Below, piece by piece: positions 43,011 through 56,100 of a DNA stretch of 64,000 bases. This DNA is from Ascidia mentula (Eukaryota > Chordata > Ascidiacea > Phlebobranchia > Ascidiidae). Location of the stretch: assembly GCA_947561715.1 (NCBI GenBank), contig OX387205.1:625001-689000 (forward strand), in the 5' to 3' direction. How positions within the stretch are numbered: the first letter of the stretch is position 1; each line of letters starts with the position of its first letter. Made by a program: the position numbers and the translations under genes. The notes below the pieces were generated by a model. The model did not search any database and was not told the DNA's origin. It saw nothing but the letters and a program-made list of their open reading frames with translations.

Positions 43011-44130
43011 CGGGCGTTTCCATCGAGCGGTTTCTGGGCATGATGAACGTGTTCAACGGGCGTACAATGTTTTGGAGCCAAACTTACGCCACTTCTTTAA
43101 ACGGCCATCAACTCTCATGTTTCCGCTAAGCCAATTCTCTCTCACCTTCTACCCTCCCTGTGAATGTGTTAGCACCAGGGTTGTAGTGCAGTACCAACAC
43201 GCTTCTACAATTGGTTGAGTTTCGACCAGAAGATTCCTTGCGTGGAAACGACACACTAACAAATCTCTCCTCTTTTTGTTGTTTGTGTGTTGATTATTTG
43301 AAGTTATACGAACACATCGCATCGCATTATTCTTTAGTTTCAATCGGTTTTCCGCAATCACGTTTCATCAAATTCCCCTTTTGGTTTACATTTATTTTCT
43401 TGTTGATTGTTTGCCACGTAACGTAACGCCCCAGTGATTACGCTGCTCGTTGATTGGTTAATTGGTTTGTGGAGTAGGCGGCTAAAACGAGAATGACCAT
43501 TAGTTTTGTTGTGGACGTCATGCTGTATGTAGTGATTGGAGGAGGGCGTTGGACCGTTCAATAGGTTATTTAACACGAAGTCGGTGTTCTGGACAACAAC
43601 CATAACTGGGACACAATTAATTTCGTACTCGTTGAAATATAACCGAACTGAGTCATCTGCAGGAAGCAGTGTTAAAAACAGAACCTTAGCTTCTACGTAG
43701 ATCTCAATGTTAACCAGATATACATTTCGGAGTAATTGGATCCACATTTATTTATCTTTTTTTTAAATCATGTTGAGCTTTAAACATAGTCGCTTGGTCA
43801 CAACAAGTGGTAGTAGTCAGGGCGCAAGGCTATTTTTCACCATAGGCAAGGTTTGAATGCTTCGCTGTATTGCGCCCCATTTCACTTTTATAAGCCATGA
43901 TTAATTTAAAATTATGAAAATCTCTGCGATACATAACACAAATTCTTTCATGTCACTGTAGTTGATGAACTGTTGCCAACCGGTAATTAATGAGGCAAGT
44001 TCTGCGCTCTAGGCGACTTGCAATGACCAATGGGTCCACCGGTATTGGCGGTGTTGGTCACGACGAAACCTTTTTATATTCAATATAGTTCTGGATGGGA
44101 ACCAAGTGTTTTTCGGTTGTGTCGAGTGTT
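43011..44130. other. Intergenic; one hypothetical minus-strand frame at 43358-43747
   Basis: The minus strand has an open frame of about 130 codons at 43358-43747 whose first part reads like protein (ADDSVRLYFNEYEINCVPVM), but I recognise no family and see no partner exon. The stretch nearest 44130 is the 3' flank of cupin gene A and is similar to the 3' flank of gene B at 47440-47504. Confidence 0.25.
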
Positions 44131-45974
44131 TTAGGTTGGCGTCATATCAAGTATGACCTCCTTGTGTTGGGGGTAGAGTTTCAACAGTTGATCACGGGTC
44201 GAAAGTTCGAAATCGTCGTATTCGAATCCAGGACACACTGTGTTCGTCACCAGAGCGTAACCATTCGAAGAAGGATCTTTCAAACGAATCGCGTAAAAAC
44301 TTTCTACAATAAAACAAAGAAGATCAGGGTTTTGAGTTGGCATGAAGAATATGTAATGTATAACGGTTCCACAATTACATTGTGATTGTTAGTTTAGAGT
44401 TAAACTTGCATTGTTTTCTACAGGTGTTTACCGTTTGGTTTGTAACAAAACTTAACATGCCGAAAGCAGTACAACAATTAAGATGCAAATTCCTGAAAAC
44501 CTTTACAGGACACAGCGCAACTTTTGCCATAGTTGCCAAAGCTGAGAATTTATAAAATTTAAAATAAAAGTTATGCAACTTTTCAAACGCATCTGTATTC
44601 ATCATTAAAAGTTGTATTTGAAACTTCTACATTTCTGTTGCATTTAGAAATGTCTTAGCTTAGGCATTTATATTAAATTCCAGTATTTTTATCGTGTGCA
44701 TCACGAGACGAAGCAAATATTTTTTTCCTAATGAGGCTTGGTGTGTTTGGGTTGAAACATAATTCGTTCAATCGTTACAGACCTGCGGGTACTATGGTGC
44801 TGAACCTCAGCTTCTCATATTTTCCCAGGTGGTGTTTCTCCAACTCTCCCGTATGTTTGTTTATGATGAAAATTGTTACTGGACCTCCGTCCACCAGATT
44901 CCAAATCTCATCACTTTTCAGTCGGTGAAACTGCGCAGTTTCATTTGCCTTCGTGTAGAAAAAGTTGATATCAGGAAAACATTACAGAAAACAGAGCTTC
45001 TACTTTGCTTTGTGGTGAATATCTTATGGAGTGTTACTTTCAACTTTCAATATCAATCTAAGTGAGTTTGATGTCAGTCAAGGCGTACTAACGAGGTTTA
45101 CTTAATTTCTGGGGCGCAGTGGCGAAATTTATTCAAAACATTTTATGAAGATTTTAACCGACTTTAAATTTTTTAATACCTTCAACAAGAAATAGATGTG
45201 GGTCCCAAACGACCTGACAGCTTTGTCGCCGTAAACTTTAGGAAGACGGTCATAATATTTTTCATTCTTGTAAAACTCCCTGTAGCTTCCACCCTCCGGA
45301 TGCTGCGAGAGGTTCAACTCTCTGGTCCAATAATCCCCATCCTACAATAAAACAACAACTAAAACTTGAATTACAAGATTTCAGACATTGTGATTTTCCC
45401 CGTATGTAGTTTTCTACACTAGAAAACTGGCACTGTTGCGCGGGAGTGTTGCTGTGCGCAAGGTCTGGGACGACTAATTAAGCTTTAACAATAAGAAGAT
45501 TTTAACTTTGGCCTGATTTCAGTTGTCCCATTGGAAAACAGTTGCTGTTACGTGACGTTGACAGCTACATTAGTTCTTTCTGCAATCAAGGTCACAGCTG
45601 TTCACATTTGTTGACCTTTATTGGAACTCTGGACATCTATTAAGAGCAATGAATGCTGCACGGTTCTTAGCTTTCAATAAACTCAATTACTTATTTAAAA
45701 TAATTGAATTGTTGAAGCGACGATTTTACAAAATTTCATAAACAAAATCTGAAATAGATCGAGGATAAAAATTTTAAAATGCCTCCAGGCAAAAACCACT
45801 CACAATCCTGCTGTCGCAATCTCCATGTTTGGAACTCGGTTGCTTGCGCCTCATAAAATACAATATCACCAGTAATGTCATTAAAGCCAGAAACACCTCC
45901 ACTGTGTAATGGGATGTGGTCCCACAGTGGTAGACGAAAACACCAAGACTGAAACTAACCAATAAGTCCAACAT
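44131..45974 (-). CDS. Membrane-anchored Cupin_5 (DUF985) protein, gene A
   Basis: Four coding exons, 45804-45974, 45180-45341, 44783-44948 and 44131-44303, give 223 aa in frame. Residues 1-45 form hydrophobic membrane segments (MLDLLVSFSLGVFVYH; LALMTLLVILYF) followed by RRKQPSSK, an N-terminal anchor. The remainder is a small beta-barrel of the Cupin_5 family: LSQHPEGGSYREFY, HIYFLLK, FHRLKSDEIWNLVDG, STIVPAESFYA, and VCPGFEYDDFEL. The reaction of this family is unknown to me. A 5' UTR exon ending at 46047 with a 50-bp intron (GTAAGT donor; acceptor before 45995) is suggested by strong conservation with gene B. Gene B is a close duplicate with identical exon lengths. Confidence 0.85.
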
Positions 45975-47504
45975 ATTTCGCGAATTTCAATTTTCCTGTT
46001 AAAACAAAATGTAAGCACGCTATGATATTTGCTTTTCACAACTTACGTAACAGTAAGACAACGACAGGTCAGGCGGTGTTCTTTACAAATAGACTCTCTG
46101 GGTCAAAATCCAACTATAGGTTGTGCCCTGGCCTTTTTGCAAAGTCTAACATATTTTTCTCTTGAACAACCAAAAGTTTAGAAGTTTTGAACTATTTTTC
46201 TCAAAATCCTAAAGGTAAAAATTTTCTGTCTGTTAACATGTTTCTGACCCAAACAGAATAAAATCTTTATCCCAAGAAAGGATTTTTGCATTATTATCGA
46301 CCGTCACCTTAATTGCCCTAATAATCACACGAGATTTGTTCTCACAGAAAATGTATAACGCAATTATAAGAAGTATCAACTATTTAAAGTTTTGATTTTA
46401 CACCTTTACAGTTTCATTAGTTAAAGTAGCAATTCAATTACTTTGAACTGCCGTACCTACAGACCCAACTAAAAATATAATAATTACATTTGTAACTTAG
46501 TTTACTATGCGACTGGACGCGTATGTACGTTGAAACCTTATCAATAATTAAGCTACCAGTTAACTGAGGCCAACGGGCAACAATATTGACCAGACCCTGC
46601 CTCGATACCGCACACAGCAATATGCCTTCATCCCTCTACTTCCTGAGTAATATAACACGTCGACCGATATACGTTGTTCTGCGTCACGTCCAGAACTGAG
46701 ACCACGGAGTGGCCGAGAAATGTCAGCACTCCGGTCACGCATGAACGAAGAAGGAATCCCTGGACTTTGCATGTACACGGTTGTTATTGCAGGGATTTCA
46801 TGGTTACCCTGTGATGTTTTCAACAGTGGGGATAGATATATATTGTTCATATCTGCTCAATATTAGAAGGATTTCTACTTAAGGCTGTTCAGAGTAACTG
46901 TGCAGTATTTCGCCAAGTTATTTTATTACGTCATCACAACAATTCCGCTGTCGTGGCCAACAGTGTTTGCCATCCCCATCGCACGCAGGCATATTTTCAT
47001 TTTACTTATAAAATATAAATGCTACAGGGAATTTACATTCCTTTTGTTTGGGAGCTCAAATTCACAAAAATAGATTTTATGAAGGAATCAAAAACATGTT
47101 CGCTATACAACCAATACTTCCCTCGTGCAGGAGCACGGAGTCTGTGGAAGGCCAATGACCTGATGGCTAATAATTGCCCGAATGTCTCTCCCAACTTTCT
47201 GTCAAGTATTTGCAGGCAAATAGTGGGTGGTCAACTACCTATACCTGATATGCTATGTGAGGTCGAGGAATGTGGCGACTTCTGCGACGATGGCAAATAT
47301 TAGTGTTTGGCACACGAATAAAACTAGGAATGCATTTCAGAGTAATTGGGATCAGCATTTTTTCCCCGATGGTCATTGAATCGTTCCTACATCAATTGTG
47401 AACGTCCCAGAGCTCCCGCAAACTAATCCTGGCGATGAAGCTAGAGTTATCAACTCATATAGTTCTGGCTGGGAATCAAGTGTTTTTCGGTTGTGTCGAG
47501 TGTT
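45975..47504. other. Intergenic between cupin genes A and B
   Basis: 45975-46140 is the promoter-proximal leader of gene A and is nearly identical to 49011-49175 of gene B. 47320-47504 is the 3' flank of gene B and resembles that of gene A. The middle has no frame I would support. Confidence 0.5.
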
Positions 47505-49010
47505 TTAGGTTGGCGTCATATCAAGTATGACCTCCTTGTGTTGGGGGTAGAGTTTCAACAGTTGGTCACGTGTAGAAAGTTCGAAATCGTCGTATTCGAA
47601 TCCTGGACACACTGTGTTCGTCACCAGAGCGTAACCATTCGAAGAAGGATCTTTCAAACGAATCGCGTAAAAACTTTCTACAATAAAAGTAACAACATGT
47701 TTGGCAGCGTTATAAGATATAGCACACAAATATTGTGGCAGAATATCTTTTATGCACAAGATTTTCACGAAATATGTAACAGTGTGTTTGGTGATTCTTT
47801 GTAAAAGAGTTTTAGTCAGTGTTTCTGTTCAAATCAGACGAGCAAGGTTGAAGAAATGGCTTTGCCCAATTTCGATTTTAATCCACAGAAATGACACAAG
47901 AAAATGTGAAAAAAGGTGGTCGTTATCATTTGACGTTCAAGAACGATAAAAGATGTTTGCTTCATTCTGCTGCGCCATTTATCAATATATGTTACAATGC
48001 CATTGTTTCCTGTTGTTATTTGTTACAGACCTGCGGGTACTATGGTGCTGAACCTCAGCTTCTCATATTTTCCCAAGTGGTGTTTCTCCAACTGTCCCGT
48101 ATGTTTGTTTATGATGAAAATTGTTACTGGACCTCCGTCCACTAGATTCCAAATCTCATCACTTTTTAGTCGGTGAAACTGCGCAGTTTCATTTGCCTTC
48201 AAAAAAAAGTTCGTGTAAACTATTTATAAAAGGGAATTATGCTTCGTACGAGTTTACTGGCCACGCGATAATTTAAAGATGACGCGTAAAACTTAAAATG
48301 AGTAAAACTGAACAATACTCGAAATACTTTCAACATAAAAGCCAAAGCTCGAAATTTGCTATGCTTAAATGTCGGTTAGGCTTATGACTTTTTTCTTAAC
48401 GTAGATTCCACAATAAGTTCGTTTTTATTCGCAAAAAAAGTCACCATCGAAGTTTTCGCACCTTCAACAGGAAATAGATGTGAGTCCCAAACGATCTGAC
48501 GGCATGATCACCGTAAGTTGCGGGGAGATGATCAATATGTTTCATGTTCTTATAAAACTCCTTGTAACTCCCTCCCTCCGGATGATGCGAGAGATTCAAC
48601 TCCCTGATCCAATAATCCCCATCCTAAATTAAAATAACGACGAATATTTTAGAGTCAGCAATACACGGAAGTCAATGCTTGGAAATACAAAAATCTATTT
48701 GCGGTAGAAAAGCGTTGTATTTGTACGAAATCGTGGGACAATATGTCAGGAATCGGGTGTGATTCCCGGAATCAGTTACCACTTTGTATTTGTATGATTT
48801 TAACAAATTATGTCTAAACCACATAAATAAATTACTTACAATCTTTTTGTCGCTTTCCATTTGTTTGGAACTCGGTTGCTGACGTCTGATAAAATACAAT
48901 ATCACCAGCAATGTTAATAATGCCACAAACACCTCCACTGTGTAATGGGATGTGGTACCACAGTGGTAGACGAAAACACCAAGACTGAAACTAACCAATA
49001 AGTCCAACAT
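47505..49010 (-). CDS. Membrane-anchored Cupin_5 (DUF985) protein, gene B
   Basis: Four exons, 48840-49010, 48462-48623, 48031-48196 and 47505-47677, give 223 aa, the same exon lengths as gene A. The membrane anchor (MLDLLVSFSLGVFVYH) and the cupin motifs (LSHHPEGGSYKEFY, FHRLKSDEIWNLVDG, VCPGFEYDDFEL) are kept. Exon 4 codes for the same peptide as in gene A and exon 3 for nearly the same. Exon 2 differs at about one base in five, so identity is patchy, as after gene conversion. The leader and 5' UTR intron are also shared. Function is not known. Confidence 0.85.
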
Positions 49011-50871
49011 ATTTCGCGAATTTCAATTTTCCTGTTAAAACAAAATGTAAGCACGCTATGATATTTACTTTTCACAACTTACGTAACAGCAAGACAACGA
49101 CAGGTCAGGCGGTGTTGTTTACAAATAGACTCTCTGCGTCAAAATCCGACTATAGGTTGTGCCCTGGTGTTTATCAAGCTTCTGTCAGAAAAGATTTGCA
49201 TTTGCAAACTATTTTCAGCTTTATATTACTTGAGACCTAATCGTTCCGCAATGGTGTGACTTAGAAAGATCTTGTAAGCTAAATAGCCGGCAAGAATTCC
49301 ACTTTGTGGTGGCTATACAGCCGCCATTAACCATTGGTTACCAAACTAGGTGCAACCCGCCCAAAAAAAAACCTAAAAATAATTCACAGCTTTTTTCGTT
49401 CGATTGAATACCGTCTAAGCGTCTATCACATCTGCAAGCTAGCTGTATGAAATCCACGATTGCTTTTGTTTCTCAATGTATAAGTTGGCAAGAACCAAGA
49501 AACCACCATAAAGGAGCAATGGTTACCATACGCTATAAGCTGCTGTTCACCACAATAGGTTTGGTCACCACTTCACTTCCACAACAGCGCGCGTTTGGGC
49601 AAAGAAGGTGTCGCCTTACTTACACACACAGCAGAGCATGTGGTCGGTCACGTAACCGCTGGAGACTTGTTTGTCAAATGGTCACGCGTGAATGAAAGGG
49701 GAATACCCGAGAGATGAGTGTTGTTGTGACGTAGGCAGGAGAAATACTGGACGTAATATTAACGAACCAGAGACATTTTATTACGTGACAAGGAAAGTGG
49801 ACGCTGTATATATTGCACTACGTTTGCGAAGAAGCAAATTAAGTAGGTATATGGAATTACCCACCGTAAATGATTGTGATCAGGTTTCTTGTATGCCCAT
49901 TATCCAAAGAAACACACATTCTGCCCAAAACATATTGGACGAATTTTCTTAAAACAATACCAAGCTCATATGGTGAGTCTTTATAATGGTGAAATACTCC
50001 ATGTAATGGTCACAGGCACAAAACTATGGCGATATCATATCAAGGTTGTGCTTGCGAGGCAAAAATACGAGTCGCCTAGGATTGCGTAATACCAGATGCA
50101 TCATATCCACTGGCTTTATCTTCGGGACTAAACAGCCCCCTTTCGTTTAGAGCCCAGCGAATATCACGATACTCGTCCAGTGATTTTCACCCGTATTGGT
50201 AATGACTTGACATTGTAGTGAACACACATGTGTATTTTTAATATGTATTTTTTTTAATGTATGTTGCATCACGTGCATTACTACGTTTGTGCAAATTTTA
50301 TATCCTGGAGCGTTTACTCACGCATTCACGTAACACTGAACAATTATTTAAAACTTTCACGACAATGGCTCTAAAACAATTACCTCGCTTGCGACCCCGA
50401 TAAAAACGTGTCAGTGTCTCCGCCTTGTCTGGACGCATTTATAGCGCGCTGGCACATCATTACATACCCTAGAGGCATTTTTAACTTGAAGAAGTTTTTT
50501 GTTCGAAAGAAAGTTGCAAGCGGGTTTAAAAAGCGATGTAATGCATTGTCTAAAAACCAGTCATTCAGATCACACCACTCTAACAATTCAACTCGATGCC
50601 ATTCTAACTATTTCGATACCGAACTTGAATTGATAACTCAACTCTTGGATTTGCTGTTTTGATGTCTGTGAAGTTTTTGCCATCTCAATAAAAGATTGTT
50701 TATTCTGAAATGGTGTCAGATCTATACGGAGTTTTCTGAAATAGAACACGCATCTACAACATTTAAGACACACCTAGCGCATCTGTAGCATTGGAAGGTA
50801 GCGCCACAAATGTTGGGTAAATAATTTATTTCTGGATGATATTTTATCGAATAATACACAGGACAAGATTT
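49011..50871. other. Intergenic between cupin genes B and C
   Basis: 49011-49175 is the leader of gene B. 49287-49350 matches the loop of the foldback element at 27824-28089. A plus-strand frame ending at 50662, followed by AATAAA near 50686, could be a terminal exon (contains LKKFFVRKKVASGFKKR) but has no visible partner. The remainder shows nothing. Confidence 0.35.
49287..49350. repeat. Diverged copy of the foldback loop module
   Basis: Sequence around TTCCACTTTGTGGTGGCTATACAG matches the unpaired loop of the large NDC80-intron foldback (TTCCACTTTGTGGTGACTATACAG) and continues for about 60 bp, without the long arms. Loop and arms can therefore occur apart. Confidence 0.55.
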
Positions 50872-52381
50872 TTATTTTTCAGCTTCATTTTCTTCGCGGG
50901 TTAATTTCATGATGACGTCACGATGTTGCGGAAACTTTTCCAAAACTTCGCTTCTTGTTGGAACGAAAGCGTCCGCGGGTTCGAACCCCGGGCAAACCAT
51001 GACAGAAGCCAGAGAATAGGATCCTAACTTGGGCGTGGCAAGACAGCTCGCATGATAACAACCTGTATATATACAAGGGAAAGTTGGAAACGAATCTTTC
51101 GGTCACACAAAAGTCAAACAATAGTGATTTTTCACAACAACACGAAACTTTGAAAATTATTACAGGTAATTTTGTCCATTGCAAGAAACGAAGGATTTTG
51201 AATATCAACAAATTCAAGGCGCTTAACCCGCGAGGCTTAACAGAATTCGCCTGCACTATACCCAGGGTTTGTATATTGGCTCATTCCAAACAAAATTCCA
51301 CAAGAAAAACAACACACATCTGACTGGATGGTTACAAACCAGTGCTGGCAACTTACCAGCTGGCACAATCACTGTAAAGTCGCAACCATCTTTCCTTCCT
51401 AAAGTTCGAACTTTCAATTCCCCACTCTCAGGATCAATAATATATATCGACATCGGATCTCCATCAACAAAATTCCATATTTCCACCGAATTTAATTTAT
51501 GAAGTTGAGTAAAGGAAATATCCTGCAGAAAGAAACCATGTTACATCACAACTCACAACTTAATGTCTTAAAACCACAGTGCTTCTCAACCGTCGTTAAG
51601 CGTTATCTTCTTTGTCTGTAGCACTTGTTTATTACAAGAAAATAACCAAGGTCAGATAATGTAATTGTTCACAACACGATTCCAAATCTCCACTTGACTT
51701 CTTGAACTTGGAAGCAAATACCTGACTCAATATTTGTTATTTTCACAGTAAATGAGTTTTTGGTAAGAAATTCATATTTTTGAAATATCAAATTTTATGC
51801 TCAATAATATGTTCTTTTCATTGCATTTTTTCTGAGATTTCATAAAATCACCGGGCCGTGAAAATTTTTTGAAACTTTACCGGTCCGCGAGCGCCAAAAG
51901 GTTGAGATCCACTCGTTTAAAAGTTTACACCAACTTACAGATACGAGGTACGCAATTTGTGTGACAAATTTTCTCTCCGCATTATCGCCATATCTCTTCG
52001 GTAAATCCCCCGCCAAGTCATCAGATCGGAATGTTTCCTTGAAAAATCCACCCAGGGGATGTTTGTCGAGTCCCAGCTTCGACTTCCACGTTTCAGCATT
52101 CTGCAACGATCAGAATCCCTACGTCATGTTGGCGATTGCGAAGATAAAATACATTGATCAAATTAACTATATAGTTGGAGGGACTTCCCCCGATTGTGAA
52201 CCCATTTTTCACCAACCTTTTTCTTGTCGGAATTGTAAAACACGGAGGCGGTAGAGAGGCTGATGATGAGACTGTGCAGAATTACTTTCATAAACGGGAG
52301 CCCGATGTGTTCGCACACCTGGAAGGAAGCGACGAAGAGAATGGCAGCAACCAACCCACATTTCAACAAATCCATCATCAA
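50872..52381 (-). CDS. Membrane-anchored Cupin_5 (DUF985) protein, gene C (diverged paralogue)
   Basis: Four exons, 52217-52381, 51939-52100, 51357-51522 and 50872-51062, give 227 aa. Intron positions and the lengths of exons 2 and 3 (162 and 166 nt) equal those of genes A and B, so all three share an ancestor. The N-terminus is hydrophobic (MMMDLLKCGLVAAILFVASF; second segment near residue 35). Cupin motifs: LDKHPLGGFFKETFRS, LHKLNSVEIWNFVDG, FTVIVPAG, YHASCL and VMVCPGFEPADAF. The C-terminus is longer and acidic-basic (REENEAEK). Exon 4 is confirmed by the phase-1 junction and by matching motif order. Confidence 0.85.
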
Positions 52382-53113
52382 TACAATTACTGAAACCCTG
52401 ACCTAATCAGACCCTAAAACAAGCACTGTTACTATCGTAAAGTGCAAACAAGTTACTCTCATAACTGGAAACAATTGAACACAGAAACAAACACAGAATT
52501 ATTCGGAACTAGAATCAACCTAGCATAGAAATAACCAACTCAGTTTGTAACAAAATAAAAATAGGCAACTCATCCAGTGTCACATAAATACTACACGATC
52601 CTTAAACAAGACAATTCATTCAATAAGAATTACAAAATAACCCTAGTTTTCGCGTATCAACGTCTAGCGGAGTTGATTCACCCCCAGCACACATAATAAC
52701 ACTTACGTGCCAAACTAACTCAACACGTGACACCACGTTCCTCTGAATATCGCATGGTATCCGCACGCACAGCTGATATTGCAAAATTGAATCAGAAATA
52801 ACGTTATGCAATAATGACAGGATATGTTTGTGAATTTGAAGCGAAAAAAACAAACGGTTGTAAAATATGTGAAAAATTATTGATCAATGAAGCAAACTTG
52901 ATATTAAAATTGAGGTAAATTTAAGGTATGCAAACCCACATGAAGCACACATAATGCTTTTTGTGTAGAATGCAAAACTATTTTTCTTCGCAATCTACAT
53001 CTCGTTATCACAATTCACCACAAATCCAATCTTTGCTTCTGAAACAACATTTTCCACCAAACTTCCACCTCAATGTATGCCCGTCATTCCTCGACCAATC
53101 AGAGGTTTGCTTA
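52382..53113. other. Intergenic; 5' flank of cupin C and 3' flank of REV1
   Basis: No supported frame. REV1 (-) ends at 53114 and cupin C (-) begins at 52381, in tandem, so this holds the REV1 3' UTR and the cupin C promoter. Confidence 0.45.
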
Positions 53114-56100
53114 TCACGTGATCGGCACGACTAACAGTTTCGCGCCATCGTACAAATCCCCGACAACTTTCTGGACTTTTTCGACAATGTAATCGTAGGC
53201 GTCGGTCCATGACGTCATAACATCGTCATTGCGAGGCACTGACGTCACAATGCTTCGACGTAGGGTGCGGATGACGATACTTACACGTTCGAGGTCGCGA
53301 CTTTCAGATGTTAGACGTCGTAAATACCTGCGTGTTTACAAATACATTGAAAGATTAGCTGACACGTCAGTGAATTTGTGCTGACGGTAAGATATTAACT
53401 AACAATATATATATATATGTACAGTATCGTCTTTACCCATGGGGGTAAGCGTCAATATTACAAGCAAATGAGAACATATAAAGTCAACTTTATTTATCGT
53501 CTTTATATAACCAACAAAATACAGGGACTGACGTAATCATTTCATTGACGTCATCTTCCAAAGGAGGAGCGTCCGCACCTTGCGCCACCCAGCGACGAAC
53601 GGCGTCACGTGATGCTGGAGTGGTGGTGGCGCCACCAAGTGACGGAGGGGAGGGCGATCGTGGCGACGAAGGGTTCGATAGTTCTGCATGTATGGCAAAA
53701 ATTGTACGTGGAGTTTCTAATATTATTGATTTGCTTTCAACAAACAAGAAAGTTTAACGGAGCCAGGTTTTCACACAGCAATCAAACCTTCGAATTGAGC
53801 CTCCAGATTTCGCGTCACGTGATCATTTGTACCAGCGTCACTATTCGGTTGTGATTGTGACGACACAGTGAGATCAATCTTGTCGGGTTTCTCGTCTTTG
53901 CGACTTTTTCCAACGACTCGAAACATGTCAGTAATAAGTTTGTTCGGACTTGAACTTTCTGCGCCCGGATTCGAACCCTTCACCTTCAGGATTTTCTTCG
54001 CAGCCGCCGACGATCTCTTGCGCCCTCTGCCGCGTGAACTCGTTCGAACTCGCTTCAACGTCACAGATTTCTGTGACGTCACACTCCCATTTGGCTGCAA
54101 GTTTGTTGAAGATGTTGGAAGGATCTGCAAATAAGGTTGTGAGATGAAACTTCGTGATTAAAACGTGGACTAACTTACATGTGGTCGTTCGAGCGCCATC
54201 TTCTGGGCGTGTAAGTCTTGTTCTACCTCCCGCCTGATGTCCTCAGGGAGCGCATCAAGAAAACTAGTGCTAAACTCATTCTGCGGAATAAAAGCAAAGT
54301 GTTTTGTGTCAAATAAAGAGATAATTTGACGATAAATAACAGTTTCTTGTTTGGCAAATAAATTTTTTTTATTAATCTCCTTAAAAGGATAGGAAAATAT
54401 GCATTGGTATACAAACCGCTACTTCCTCAGTCTTGGAAACCGAATCAACCACAGTTTCAGAAGGCAAGGCAGCTTCTAGATGTGGTTCTGCATAAAAAAA
54501 ATCACTTTCTAGATGGAGACTATCTGTTCAAAGTGCAATGACCTATGTTTATTCTATTTTGCCATTCTTGCAATCATTTGTGATGCTCTGTTACGCATGT
54601 TACACACATTAAACTGCCTAAGACATGACCTCATAATTTATCCACTTACCTTTGATGGAAACATCTGCATGAATGTTATGTGAAGTTGATGCTTCACCTT
54701 GTGGAGATGGCACCCCTGAGATTGAAGGTCTATGTGATGAAGTATGGAAAAACGTTTGAAGCAAATTGAATATAAACTGTAACACTGAACAAGTTACAAC
54801 AAATTTACCCAAATGTTCGTTACCTCGTCTTCATAAATTTCCTTAGAGTTGACGACTCGGGTTTTGTGCTGGTTTCAGTTGATTTTAGCTGAGTCATTTG
54901 AATCCCAATCCCTCGAAGGTCAGATATATCGACCTTTTACAGAATATTTTTATATGTTAAACACTATGGCACATTGAATCTAACAGGAGCATGTTGCAGC
55001 TGTTACTTTGTACAGTTACATGAATGTGCAAATGTGACTACGTTTTTGCCAAAAGGTCAATTCTTCAAAATTATGCTTTGCTGGATGGCAAAAGCAGCAC
55101 AAAACAAACAACAAATTGGTTTCGTAAAACTTTTAACAACCATTCATTTTCAATAAAAAAAGTCATACAAATTCACCTTCAACGACGTCATAAGTGTGAT
55201 TGCCTCGCGGGCTATTACATCACAATCATCTGTATTTGAATCAATGTTTCGACTACGGGTCATCGTGTGACAGACACCGTGTCCTCCAAACTTTGCAGTT
55301 TCAAGCGGTGCATCTGACCTTCGAACCATGACCTTCAGTGTGACCTTCTTCCCAACCACATGAGCTTTATGGAGTCTGTCACTCACCTGAAGAAAATTTA
55401 CCAGTCAATACAATAGATAATTAAAGGTTTTAAATTTTTTTTAATGAATACACATTTAGATTACTTTAAAAGTCACTTTTTACCAAATACCTGATGACAT
55501 AAAATGACACTGTCTATTGCACAATACAACCAGATAGAGTTTTGAAATTTATTAATGAGAGATTTTCTACAAGTTGATTTAAAATCAAGTAATGGTGAAT
55601 ACTTACTTCTGAAGCAAGGTTTCTGAGGAAAGTCTGCACTTCCTCGACAGTATTAAGTCTTATCCCATAATTTACATCAGCAGATACAGATTTTCTTTCT
55701 TTCGACTGCACAACCTGCCATGAAAAAACATCAACATCACAAGATATGGTAAACACACATTTAACAGTTTATAGAAAACATGCCTAACTTCATTATTTTT
55801 TTTGAAAACCCGTCATGATTTCATCATCAGCATTGCAAAACATCCTTTAACATTTTTTGTTTATTTTACAAAAAAAAAACAACAAAGTAAAAAATATAAC
55901 CCTTCATGCAGAAGACTTGTTTATTACCTGTCTGCTATCAATTCCTCTACACAAGTCAAACAACTTCTGACCGGTTTTTACTCCAAACTCTTTCTTCAGT
56001 TGAACGACTGAAATTTTCTGCAAATCACCACAAGTTGCAGCACCAAGCTCAGCAAGACGAGCAGCTGAAATTGTAAACAGATTATTGGCATTGGAAACAA

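Noticed and set aside
47019-47303. 94-codon plus-strand frame between cupin genes A and B
   Set aside because: No recognised domain, no splice partners, and composition like the surrounding intergenic DNA.
50960-50990. GGGTTCGAACCCCG, resembling a tRNA T-arm or Pol III B box
   Set aside because: It is inside exon 4 of cupin gene C and codes for the conserved PGFEP residues; no acceptor stem or anticodon arm fits around it.
53960-53985. CGGATTCGAACCC, another B-box-like string
   Set aside because: It lies in a REV1 coding exon and no tRNA fold can be drawn around it.
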